Origin: Rhodoferax sp.
GTDB lineage: Bacteria; Pseudomonadota; Gammaproteobacteria; Burkholderiales; Burkholderiaceae_C
Assembly: GCA_020048895.1 (NCBI GenBank)
Contig: JAIFLV010000052.1
Coordinates: forward strand, 1-64,000
Reading direction: 5' to 3'
DNA: 64,000 bases
Shown: positions 52,777-61,050 of the stretch, in pieces
How the letters are laid out: each line of letters starts with the position of its first letter
Numbering within the stretch: position 1 is the first letter of the stretch
Program-made: the position numbers and the translations under genes
Notes under the pieces: generated by a model
Seen by the model: the letters and a program-made list of their open reading frames with translations, nothing else
Told to the model about the DNA's origin: nothing
Databases searched by the model: none

Positions 52777-53421
52777 ATGGTTCAGTTTTCGCTCTGGGAT
52801 ATTTTTACCTTTTTGCTGGGCGCGGTGCGCTGGACGGTGGCGCTCTCCCTGATCGCTTTCGTGGGTGGCGGCCTGGTCGGCATGGGCCTCTTGATGTTGC
52901 GTTTCACCAAGCTGCGCGGAGTGGCTACTGCGGTGGCCTGGTATGTACAGATCTTTCAGGGCACGCCGCTGCTGATGCAACTCTTTCTGGTGTACTTCGG
53001 GCTGGCCTTGCTGGGCATGGACACCTCGCCCCTGGTGTCTGCAGCGATCTGCCTCACACTCTATGCCAGCGCCTACCTGACCGAAATCTGGCGCGGCTGT
53101 GTCAATGCCATCCACAAAGGCCAGTGGGAAGCTTCGACCACGCTGGCGCTGAGCTACACGCAGCAAATGCGTTATGTGATTTTGCCCCAGGCCCTGCGTG
53201 TGGCCATTGCACCCACGGTAGGCTTTATGGTGCAAATCATCAAGGGCACGGCGCTGGCCTCGGTCATCGGCTTCGTCGAACTGACCAAGGCCGGACAGAT
53301 GATCTCCAACGCCACCTACCAACCCTTCCTGGCCTACACCTTTGTCGGTCTTTTGTACTTCGCCCTGTGCTACCCGCTGTCGTGGTGGAGTCAGCGGCTG
53401 GAAAACCGCCGCCTGGCCTGA
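52777..53421 (+). CDS. Amino-acid ABC transporter permease 2
   Basis: 214 aa, the same family: YVQIFQGTPLLMQLFLVYFGLALLGM, the EAA loop YLTEIWRGCVNAIHKGQWEASTTLALSYTQQMRYVILPQALRVAI, and KGTALASVIGFVELTKAGQ. With permease 1 it forms the heterodimeric channel. It is 14 bp after permease 1 and 3 bp before the ATPase. Confidence 0.92.
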   Translation: MVQFSLWDIFTFLLGAVRWTVALSLIAFVGGGLVGMGLLMLRFTKLRGVATAVAWYVQIFQGTPLLMQLFLVYFGLALLGMDTSPLVSAAICLTLYASAYLTEIWRGCVNAIHKGQWEASTTLALSYTQQMRYVILPQALRVAIAPTVGFMVQIIKGTALASVIGFVELTKAGQMISNATYQPFLAYTFVGLLYFALCYPLSWWSQRLENRRLA

Positions 53422-53424
53422 CCT

Positions 53425-54180
53425 ATGACTGAAACATCATCCAACCCGCCCTTTGCATTGGTGGACATCCGGGGTCTGCACAAAAGCTATGGCCCCACCG
53501 AAGTGCTCAAGGGCATTGACCTGCAGGTGGGCCGCAAGGAAGTGGTCTGCATCATCGGCAAGAGTGGCTCGGGCAAAAGCACGCTGCTGCGCTGCATCAA
53601 TGGCCTGGAGACATTCGAAAAAGGCAGCCTGTGTGTGGATGGGCAGCCCTTGCGGCACAGCGATGCGAACGCCATGCGCGAACTGCGCCAGCAGGTGGGC
53701 ATGATCTTTCAGAGTTTCAACCTGTTCCCGCATCTGAGTGCCGGGCGCAACGTGATGCTGGCCCCGACCCTGGTCAAGGACATCCCCAAGGAAGAGGCCC
53801 GTGTGCGTGCCCAGTCCCTGCTCGAACGGGTCGGGCTGGGCCAGTTCTTTGACCGCATGCCCGACCAGCTCTCGGGTGGGCAGCAGCAACGCGTGGCCAT
53901 TGCCCGTGCGCTGGCCATGGCCCCCACGGTGTTGTTGTGTGACGAGATTACTTCTGCGCTGGACCCCGAACTGGTAGGTGAGGTGCTGCAGGTCGTGGAG
54001 ATGCTGGCCCTGGATGGTATGACCCTGATCCTGGTCACACATGAAATGGCCTTTGCCCGCAAGGTGAGCGACCGGGTGGTGTTCATGCACCAGGGGTTGA
54101 TCCACGAAGCCGGAACACCCGACGAGATCTTCGGTCGACCGCAAACGCCGGAACTGCGGCAGTTTCTGTCCGCGCTATAA
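53425..54180 (+). CDS. Amino-acid ABC transporter ATP-binding protein
   Basis: 251 aa GlnQ/HisP-type ATPase: Walker A GKSGSGKST, Q-loop IFQSFNLFPHL, signature LSGGQQQRVAIARAL, Walker B VLLCDEITSALDP and switch His in LVTHEMAFA. All catalytic motifs are intact. It closes the transporter operon. Confidence 0.95.
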   Translation: MTETSSNPPFALVDIRGLHKSYGPTEVLKGIDLQVGRKEVVCIIGKSGSGKSTLLRCINGLETFEKGSLCVDGQPLRHSDANAMRELRQQVGMIFQSFNLFPHLSAGRNVMLAPTLVKDIPKEEARVRAQSLLERVGLGQFFDRMPDQLSGGQQQRVAIARALAMAPTVLLCDEITSALDPELVGEVLQVVEMLALDGMTLILVTHEMAFARKVSDRVVFMHQGLIHEAGTPDEIFGRPQTPELRQFLSAL

Positions 54181-54246
54181 AGCCTCGCCAACCCGCTCGG
54201 TGCGCGCGCCTACGCGTTGTGTCTGAAAAAGGCACAATCGCTCCCC

Positions 54247-55059
54247 ATGCCTACAGAAAACCTATCCATTGCCCCGCTGAATCCGGATGCGGCGCAGGCC
54301 CCCAACGTTTTTGAAGAAATCGACGCCATCCTGGATGACATGCGACAGCGCTTTGACGAAACCCCACAGTGGGAGTTTTGTGAGGGCTTTATGGCCGCGC
54401 TGGTGTGCTGCCGCCGCGCCATTGCCGCTTCGGAATACTTCGACGTGCTGCTGGCGGTCGGTGCAACCGATGACGCCACGGCAGAAGGCTCCTTTGCCGA
54501 TGACGCACAACGCCAGCGCTTTATGGAGATTTGGGAACTGCGCTGGCGCGAGGTCCAGACCGCTCTGGACGCGCCGATAGAGTCCCTCGAGGATGAGGCC
54601 GCGTACCACCCGGAAGTGATGGACGTTCGCGGCACCGTGGCCGAGTTGTCCGACGAAGAACGTGCCGGGCTGGCCGGCGAACCTTTGCCCGCGTTTGGCC
54701 AGATCTGGGCCTTGGGTTTTATGTATGCCATAGAGGCCTGGCCCGAGGAGTGGACCGCACCCCGTGACAAGAAAGCGGCGCAATGGCTCGATGCATCGCT
54801 GCAGGCGCTGGTGGCCCTGACCGAAGACGATGAGGGCCCGCCCGAGGTGTCACCCTTCAGCGAGGACGCGCCGCCGTCGATGAGCATTGCCCGCCTGAAC
54901 GCATTTGCCGACGCAGTGTGGGCGGTGTACGACTTGCGGGAGCTGTGGAAGTCGATCAGGCCCCGTGTGGAAACGGTGCACCGCGCCGACACACCTGGCC
55001 GCAATGACCCCTGCAACTGTGGCAGTGGCAAGAAGTTCAAGAAGTGTTGCGGCGTATGA
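54247..55059 (+). CDS. UPF0149/YecA-like protein with C-terminal SEC-C zinc motif
   Basis: ATG at 54,247 (270 aa); the track start 10 codons earlier is not needed. The helical body has WEFCEGFMAALVCCRRAI and FGQIWALGFMYAIEAWPEEW, as in the UPF0149/YecA family. The end RNDPCNCGSGKKFKKCCG is the SEC-C zinc motif known from SecA. Similar proteins bind SecA or ribosomes. Its stop overlaps the TonB receptor start (ATGA), an odd pairing that may be only operon packing. Confidence 0.88.
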   Translation: MPTENLSIAPLNPDAAQAPNVFEEIDAILDDMRQRFDETPQWEFCEGFMAALVCCRRAIAASEYFDVLLAVGATDDATAEGSFADDAQRQRFMEIWELRWREVQTALDAPIESLEDEAAYHPEVMDVRGTVAELSDEERAGLAGEPLPAFGQIWALGFMYAIEAWPEEWTAPRDKKAAQWLDASLQALVALTEDDEGPPEVSPFSEDAPPSMSIARLNAFADAVWAVYDLRELWKSIRPRVETVHRADTPGRNDPCNCGSGKKFKKCCGV

Positions 55060-57245
55060 AGCACACGTCCTCCATGGCCTATGCCGGTGCGCTGCTGGTG
55101 TGGTGCACTGCCCCCGTGCTGGCGCAGGAAGCACAATTCGGCAGCGGCGAAGCAACTCCCCGCGCGGGTGCCAAGCTTGAGCGGGTGGAAATCTCGGGCA
55201 AGCAGGCCAGCGACGACCTGCGACGCCGCGCCCAGGTCGCCAAACAGGTCTATGGTCGCGAAGAACTCGACCGCAATGGCGACACCAACGTGGCCGATGT
55301 GCTCAAACGCCTGCCGGGTGTCACCATGCAGGGCAACGCGCCGCGCATGCGTGGCCTGGGTTCTGGCTACACCCTCATGCTCATCAACGGCGACCCGGCA
55401 CCCCCCGGTTTCGCGTTGGACCAGCTGGACCCTGCCCAGGTGGAGCGCATCGAGGTGACCAAGGGGCCGACGGCCAATCAGAGTGCACAGGCAGTGGCGG
55501 GGTCCATCAACATCATCATGAAAGACGCGCCCAAGGTCTCGCAGCGCGACCTGCGCGTGGGGCTGGGCTACAACGTGGACCGCCCCACCGTCTCGGGCAG
55601 TTTCACCCTGGGCGAGAAGTGGAATGGCTATTCGCTCTCGCTGCCGATCTCCTTGTTTCAGTGGCGCAACAGAAACGACTCGCTCACGCAGCGCGCCGCG
55701 CCAGGTTTGGATGGTGCATCTTCGCTGGCCATGCAGCAGGCAGAACAGTTCAATTACGGGCATGGCTTCAACCTCGGGCCGCGGCTGAACTGGAAGGTCA
55801 GTGACGATGAAAGCGTGGTCTGGCAGAGCTTCTTGCAAAAAGGCAACTGGAACAGCCAGACCCAGTACCGCAACCAGGTGCTGGCAGGCACCCCGACACT
55901 GGAAGACGACGGTGGCTTCCAGGGCGGTTGGCAAAACGTGCGCAGCAATCTGCAGTGGGTGAATCACCTGAGCGCTGCCGACCGGATGGAACTCAAGGCC
56001 GGCGTGTCGGCCTCCAAGGGAACTTTTGACGGACAGACTCTGCGTATGGGGCAGCCCCAGCGGCGCACCATCGCCGACAACGCCGACCTGAGCTTTACCC
56101 AGGCGGGCAACTACTCACGCCTGCTCAACGAAGCCCACAGCCTGACGGTGGGCTGGGACCTGGAATGGCGCCAGCGTGATGAAATGCGCAACGTCACCGA
56201 GAACGGTGTGCCGCTGCTGGCCGAGTTTGAAGGCCAGCCGTTTGCCGCGCGCATCACCCGCCAAGCTTTTTATGTGCAGGACGAGTGGGAGATCAGCAAA
56301 CAGTGGTCCACCTACCTGGGGGTGCGCTCCGAGCAGATCACCACCCGCAGCGAAGGCACGTTGGCCACGCTCTCCAACACCAGCAATGTGCTCACACCCA
56401 TGGTGCACCTGAACTACAAGTTCGACGCTGCCGGGCGCGACCTGCTGCGCGCCAGCGTCACCCGCAGCTACAAGGCGCCGGACCTGTCTGCACTGATGGC
56501 GCGCCCGGCGCTGAGCAGCCAGTTTGCAGATACCAGCAAGGCCAATACCGAGCTCTCGCCCGACCGCATGGGCAATCCCAGCTTGCTGCCTGAGTTGGCC
56601 ACCGGTTTCGACATTGCGCTGGAGCACTACCTGCCCGCTGGCGGTCTGGTCAGTGTGGGCCTTTTCTACCGCCAGGTGGACGACCTGATTCGCAGCGTCA
56701 CGGCGCTGCAAACGGTGGACTGGTCGGGCGTGCCGCGCTGGGTGTCGCGCCCCGTCAACTTTTCACGCGCCATGACCCGTGGACTGGAGGTCGAGCTTAA
56801 GGGTCGGGCCGGTGAACTGCTGCCTGCACTGGTGGACCCCAAATTGCCATTGAACTTGCGCGCCTCGTTCAACGTGTACCAGTCGGAGGTGGAGGCGCTG
56901 CCTGGGCCGAACAATCGTCTGGACTCCCAGCAACCCTGGTCGGGCAATTTCGGCTTTGACTACCGCTTTACCAGCGTTCCGGTCAATATGGGTGCCAGTC
57001 TGGCATTTACACCGGGCTACACCACGCAGCAGTCTCTCACCCAGTCGCTGGACCAGTCGCGCAATCGCAGCATCGACCTGTTTGCCCAGTGGGTGTTCAG
57101 CCGCACCCTGTCGGCACGTTTCTCGGTCAACAATCTGGTACCGCTGGACACGGCGTCGCGTGTGGTGACGGCCGAGGGTTATGCGACCGACACCTGGCGC
57201 AGTGGTCGCACCAACTTCAATCTCGGGATGGAAATCAAGCTGTAG
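55056..57245 (+). CDS. TonB-dependent outer-membrane receptor (729 aa)
   Basis: ATG at 55,056 (MKHTSSMAYAGALLVWCTAPVLAQ signal), overlapping the SEC-C gene stop; the track starts four codons earlier. The plug has NVADVLKRLPGVTMQGNAPRMRGLGSGYTLMLINGDPAPPGFALDQLDPAQVERIEVTKGPTANQSAQAVAGSINIIMK. The barrel has typical repeats and ends FNLGMEIKL. Close relatives are usually annotated as siderophore receptors, but the ligand cannot be told. The 3' end overlaps cinA by 11 bp in convergent orientation. Confidence 0.9.
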   Translation: MKHTSSMAYAGALLVWCTAPVLAQEAQFGSGEATPRAGAKLERVEISGKQASDDLRRRAQVAKQVYGREELDRNGDTNVADVLKRLPGVTMQGNAPRMRGLGSGYTLMLINGDPAPPGFALDQLDPAQVERIEVTKGPTANQSAQAVAGSINIIMKDAPKVSQRDLRVGLGYNVDRPTVSGSFTLGEKWNGYSLSLPISLFQWRNRNDSLTQRAAPGLDGASSLAMQQAEQFNYGHGFNLGPRLNWKVSDDESVVWQSFLQKGNWNSQTQYRNQVLAGTPTLEDDGGFQGGWQNVRSNLQWVNHLSAADRMELKAGVSASKGTFDGQTLRMGQPQRRTIADNADLSFTQAGNYSRLLNEAHSLTVGWDLEWRQRDEMRNVTENGVPLLAEFEGQPFAARITRQAFYVQDEWEISKQWSTYLGVRSEQITTRSEGTLATLSNTSNVLTPMVHLNYKFDAAGRDLLRASVTRSYKAPDLSALMARPALSSQFADTSKANTELSPDRMGNPSLLPELATGFDIALEHYLPAGGLVSVGLFYRQVDDLIRSVTALQTVDWSGVPRWVSRPVNFSRAMTRGLEVELKGRAGELLPALVDPKLPLNLRASFNVYQSEVEALPGPNNRLDSQQPWSGNFGFDYRFTSVPVNMGASLAFTPGYTTQQSLTQSLDQSRNRSIDLFAQWVFSRTLSARFSVNNLVPLDTASRVVTAEGYATDTWRSGRTNFNLGMEIKL

Positions 57246-57786
57246 CCTGGGTGGATGCGCAATGCGACTCGCTTTGCAACAGCACAGTCATGCGCTGCAA
57301 CGCATGCGCAACGGTGGCAGCACGTACCGCAGCGCGGTCGCCATCAAAGGTGCGCATTTCGCTCACCACGCCCTGCGGCGTAGCCCACGCAAACCAGACG
57401 GTGCCCACCGGTTTATCCGGACTACCGCCGCCGGGACCGGCGATGCCGGTCACCGCCAGGCTGACCTGGGCGTGCGAGTGCTGCAAGGCGCCGCGTACCA
57501 TCGCGCGCGCCACATCTTTGCTCACCGCGCCACAGCGTGCAATCACCGTGGTGTCAACGCCCAGCATCTCAGTCTTGGAAGCATTGGAGTAGGTCACAAA
57601 GCCGCGTTCAAACCAGGCGCTTGAGCCCGCAATATCGGTACACGCAGCCGCGATCAAGCCCCCGGTGCAGCTCTCCGCTGTCGCCAGCGACCAGTTGCGG
57701 CTTTGAAGCAAATCGGCCAATAGAGCGCACCAGTCTTGCGTGAGCAGCTCTGACTTTGATAGCAAATCGGGTGCTTGCGGCGTCAT
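57235..57786 (-). CDS. CinA-family nicotinamide-nucleotide amidohydrolase (PncC domain)
   Basis: ATG at 57,786 overlaps the pgpA stop (183 aa); the track start at 57,825 lies inside pgpA. The CinA C-domain is clear: SLATAESCTGGLIAAACTDIAGSSAWFERGFVTYSNASKTEMLGV, AVTGIAGPGGGSPDKPVGTVWFAWA. It deamidates NMN to nicotinate mononucleotide in NAD recycling. It is linked to pgpA in many beta- and gammaproteobacteria. The extreme N-terminus (LLSKSELL) may derive from a diverged dispersed repeat. Confidence 0.93.
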   Translation of the reverse strand: MTPQAPDLLSKSELLTQDWCALLADLLQSRNWSLATAESCTGGLIAAACTDIAGSSAWFERGFVTYSNASKTEMLGVDTTVIARCGAVSKDVARAMVRGALQHSHAQVSLAVTGIAGPGGGSPDKPVGTVWFAWATPQGVVSEMRTFDGDRAAVRAATVAHALQRMTVLLQSESHCASTQATA

Positions 57787-58325
57787 GCAAAAAACCTCCA
57801 GAGTGCCACCACCAGCATCGTGCATAGTGCAGCCACCAGGTCATCGAGCATGATGCCAGAGCCTGCCTTGTGCCATGCCCAGCGGTCCGACTGCGGGTCG
57901 ACATGGTGAAACAACGCATCCGCCCAACCCACCGGGCCGGGCTTGACGGCGTCAAAAAAGCGAAACAAGGCAAACGCCAGCAACTGCCCCATCCAGCCGG
58001 TGGGCATAACCAGCCACAACACCAGCCAGAATGCCACCACTTCGTCCCACACGATGCTACCCGGGTCGGGCACGCCCATGTTGCGCGCAGTGACCGTGCT
58101 GGCCCACCAGCCCATGGGCAGCGTCAGTGCCAGCAGCACCGCCCAGCCGGCATCATCCATCCAGGGTGACAGTGCGGTAAAGGCAAACCAGCTCCACAGG
58201 GTACCCGCCGTACCAGGTGCGATGCGTGACAGGCCCGCGCCAAAGCCCAGCGCAATCACATGCGCTGGATGGGCCAGCATGAATTGCCAGGTTGGCTGCG
58301 TGACTCTGGGGGTCGATGCGGTCAT
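57783..58325 (-). CDS. pgpA: Phosphatidylglycerophosphatase A
   Basis: ATG at 58,325 (180 aa); the track start runs through the upstream repeat. The PgpA signature is present: HVIALGFGAGLSRIAPGTAGTLWSW, DPGSIVWDEVVAFW, LFRFFDAVKPGPVGWAD and IMLDDLVAALCT, with several TM helices. It dephosphorylates phosphatidylglycerophosphate to phosphatidylglycerol in the inner membrane. Its leader contains an 8-bp tandem repeat 16 nt before the start codon. Confidence 0.92.
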   Translation of the reverse strand: MTASTPRVTQPTWQFMLAHPAHVIALGFGAGLSRIAPGTAGTLWSWFAFTALSPWMDDAGWAVLLALTLPMGWWASTVTARNMGVPDPGSIVWDEVVAFWLVLWLVMPTGWMGQLLAFALFRFFDAVKPGPVGWADALFHHVDPQSDRWAWHKAGSGIMLDDLVAALCTMLVVALWRFFA

Positions 58326-58340
58326 GCTGCGATTATCTGG

Positions 58341-58386
58341 CTCTTGGGCTCTTGGGCTCTTGGGCTCTTGGGCACTTGGGCACTTG
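58341..58386. repeat. 8-bp tandem repeat in the pgpA leader
   Basis: Four CTCTTGGG units followed by CACTTGGG and a partial CACTTG (5.75 copies). It occupies 16-61 bp upstream of pgpA, on its 5' side, and ends 19 bp from the response-regulator stop. An 8-bp unit would change spacing, not frame, so expression of pgpA could vary with copy number. Confidence 0.9.
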
Positions 58387-58404
58387 TAGTTGCCGCGGGG
58401 GGCT

Positions 58405-59070
58405 TCAAGTGGGCGCGTCCGCGTCCACGTTGAGCAGACCCCAGCGAATGGCAAAGCGGACCAGGTTGGGCAGATCAGGGATATCGAGTTTTGTCATCAG
58501 GCGACTGCGGTAAGTCTCTACAGTCTTGGGTGACAGAGACAGGCTGACGGCAATGGTCGCACTGGTGCTGCCGCGTATGACCATCTCCAGAATTTGCAGC
58601 TCGCGCACTGACAACCGGCCCAGTGGGTTGCCTTGCACCACGTTGGCGGAGGGTTCCTGCGCCAGTGCACGCACGGCCTTGCTCAGGTATTTCTGTCCGG
58701 CGCTCACGGCCTCGATGGCCTGCAACAAGTCACTGGAGGGGGAACCCTTGAGAACGTAGCCCAAAGCTCCCAGGCGCAACGCCTCACTCACATGCCGTGG
58801 CTGGGCAGACATGGTCAGCACCACGGTGCGGACGGGCAACTTCAGATCCCCCAGCGTCTGCAAGACCGTCAACCCCGAACCCGACTCCAGATGAATGTCC
58901 AGGATCAGCACCTCGGCTTGCGAGGAGAGCAGCAAGTCTGTGATGCCTTGTGCACAGTCGCAATCCCCTACCACCACGTGCCCCGAGGCCTGCAGAACAC
59001 TGCGCAGCCCTTCGCGCACCATCTGGTGGTCATCGAGCAAAAAAAGCCGCGTCACTTGTGTGGCTCCCAT
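58405..59070 (-). CDS. NarL/FixJ-family response regulator
   Basis: 221 aa. Receiver: LFLLDDHQMVREGLRSVL (acidic pair DD), phospho-Asp in VLILDIHLESGSG, and Lys in YVLKGSP. LuxR-type HTH at the C-terminus: LSVRELQILEMVIRGSTSATIAVSLSLSPKTVETYRSRLMTKL. Its start lies 19 bp inside the end of the kinase gene, so the two are a coupled two-component pair. Confidence 0.94.
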   Translation of the reverse strand: MGATQVTRLFLLDDHQMVREGLRSVLQASGHVVVGDCDCAQGITDLLLSSQAEVLILDIHLESGSGLTVLQTLGDLKLPVRTVVLTMSAQPRHVSEALRLGALGYVLKGSPSSDLLQAIEAVSAGQKYLSKAVRALAQEPSANVVQGNPLGRLSVRELQILEMVIRGSTSATIAVSLSLSPKTVETYRSRLMTKLDIPDLPNLVRFAIRWGLLNVDADAPT

Positions 59071-60860
59071 GCAAGTTTGACGCGCGAACCATCGCCGGGC
59101 TCAGAGCCAACGGACAGGCGGGCACTGACTGCGGCCGCGCGCTCCTGCATACCCACCAGGCCTAGATGGCCCGCTCGCCGCTCCATGCCTGCGGCCGGGA
59201 ACCCCAAGCCGTCGTCGATGACCTCGACGGTCAGGCCCTCGTGCGCCACTTCAAGACGCACCTGAATCAACTTGGCGCGCGAATGTACCAGTGCATTGGT
59301 AATGGCTTCCCGCGCAATCATGAAGAACGCGTACTCGATGTCGGATGGCCAACGACGTTCCATGGCCTCGTCAGTCACATGAAAGAGCAAGTCGCACACC
59401 TGGGTGAGCGACTGCGCCCGCCGAACCTCATTGTCCAGTGCAAAGCCCAGACCGCGCTCTTCAAGCATCGGGGGTCGCAGGTCCACCAGCAGGTCGCGCA
59501 CCTGTTCCATGGCCTGGGTCATCAGTCCATCCATGCGGATGGCTGCCTCGGAAGGATGCGATTGCAGCTGCAAATCCAGCATCAGTCGCGCGGCGGTCAG
59601 GGTTTGACCCAGCTGATCGTGCAGCACTTGTGCCAGCTTTTTGGTGGTCTGCTGTTCCTGCTGCATCAGCTGCACAGTCAGGGTGGACAGTTGGCGCCGG
59701 TGGTCCAGCAGAACATGCTCGGAGCGACGCCGGTCCGTGATGTCCCAGTTCATCCCCAGCAGGGACCGTGCGCCACTGGCGGCGTTGGTGGAAACGTGGC
59801 CCCTGGAGGCCAGCCAGCGCGTCTGCCCATCGGGCCAGTGCACTCGAAATTCGATCGACAGCGAAAGACCATGCTTGAGGCTCTTGGCCAGCCAGCGGTT
59901 GCATCGTGCATAGTCCTCGTCGGACAGCGCGTCCCGGTAAATCTCCGCTGGCAGTCTGGAAGTGCCAGGGTCGTAACCGTAGATCCGATAGGTTTGCGGG
60001 TCCCAGATGGAGGTGTAGTCCTCAAACATCTCCCAGGTACCCATATTGGCCGCGGTGATCGCCAGCCAGGCCCGCTCGTTGTCGCGGATGCGATTGAGCT
60101 CGGCCACCTTGCTGGCGTGGATGTCCTCCAGCGTGCCGCGTGCATAACCCGCCGCCGCGTTGCCGCTGCGGGCGGTCGAGAGTTGACCCTGCAGACGAAA
60201 CCACTTGAAACTGCCGTTGGCGCAGATCAGGCGCAGGGGCAAATCCAGAACGCGGTTCTCCAGCTTCAATGCATCGAGCGACGCCAACAAGGTCGGCACG
60301 TCCTGGGCATGCACATAGGCCGCAAACGGGCCCGATCCACGCGCCGCCCCGGTCCGTTCAAGCAACTCCCAGGCGCTTGGTGAAAACTCCACCTCCAGTG
60401 TTTCCAGGTTGCAGTGCCATGCACCTGCCACCGTGCCCCGCAGGGCTACCGACAACTGGTCACGAGCGGATCTGAGTTCTTCTGTCAGGTGGATTTGGTC
60501 ACTGCAATCCACTATTGCCACCAGAAAACACGTCGCGCCCGAGAAGTTCACCGCTTCGATCGACAGTTCGGCATCAAACTCCTTGCCTGTGCGCCTAAGC
60601 AATCGAACCGCACGCTTGGTCAAACGCCGGTCCTCAGAAAACACATGCATCAGCCGTGAGCGGTCCATGGGCTGTGCCCACATGCCGATATCGATGGTGG
60701 TCTTGCCCAGCACGCTGGCACTGTCGCAGTCCAGAAGGGTCAACGCGGCACGGTTGGCGTCGACGATGGCGCCGCCCTCGACATTGATCAACATCAAGGC
60801 GCAGGGCGCACCGTGAAATACCAAAGAATAGTCGGGCCGGGAGGTCAGCAGGTCATGCAT
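59052..60860 (-). CDS. PAS-rich sensor histidine kinase of the NarL group
   Basis: ATG at 60,860 (602 aa), no membrane segments, so probably cytosolic. Three PAS domains (around residues 10-120, 135-255 and 260-380, the last two with PAC-like ends). HisKA_3 has phospho-His in LAQVLHDQLGQTLTAARLML. HATPase has EAITNALVHSRAK and VIDDGLGF. It phosphorylates the response regulator encoded next. It diverges from the bacteriophytochrome gene. Confidence 0.92.
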   Translation of the reverse strand: MHDLLTSRPDYSLVFHGAPCALMLINVEGGAIVDANRAALTLLDCDSASVLGKTTIDIGMWAQPMDRSRLMHVFSEDRRLTKRAVRLLRRTGKEFDAELSIEAVNFSGATCFLVAIVDCSDQIHLTEELRSARDQLSVALRGTVAGAWHCNLETLEVEFSPSAWELLERTGAARGSGPFAAYVHAQDVPTLLASLDALKLENRVLDLPLRLICANGSFKWFRLQGQLSTARSGNAAAGYARGTLEDIHASKVAELNRIRDNERAWLAITAANMGTWEMFEDYTSIWDPQTYRIYGYDPGTSRLPAEIYRDALSDEDYARCNRWLAKSLKHGLSLSIEFRVHWPDGQTRWLASRGHVSTNAASGARSLLGMNWDITDRRRSEHVLLDHRRQLSTLTVQLMQQEQQTTKKLAQVLHDQLGQTLTAARLMLDLQLQSHPSEAAIRMDGLMTQAMEQVRDLLVDLRPPMLEERGLGFALDNEVRRAQSLTQVCDLLFHVTDEAMERRWPSDIEYAFFMIAREAITNALVHSRAKLIQVRLEVAHEGLTVEVIDDGLGFPAAGMERRAGHLGLVGMQERAAAVSARLSVGSEPGDGSRVKLAWEPHK

Positions 60861-61050
60861 GCTATTCAATGTGAGAGCCGTTCGGTGGCATTGCCCGGAT
60901 TATGAGCGCTGGCACGCACAGTTGCCAGGCACCGACAGTCCGCATCACGCCGAAAAGTATTTTGAAAGGTGTCAAGGTTTCCCTACAGACGGGTTGTTGC
61001 AGCGTCCTTAGCATCCATGCACCGAAAAAAATACAAGATGAAGTGTCGTT

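Noticed and set aside
54210-55967. 585-aa minus-strand ORF
   Set aside because: Antisense to the SEC-C protein and TonB receptor genes; composition is that of a shadow frame.
60901-60930. TGGCACGCACAGTTGCC as a sigma-54 promoter upstream of the phytochrome gene
   Set aside because: The spacing between the GG and GC elements is one base too long, and the position is over 100 bp from the start.
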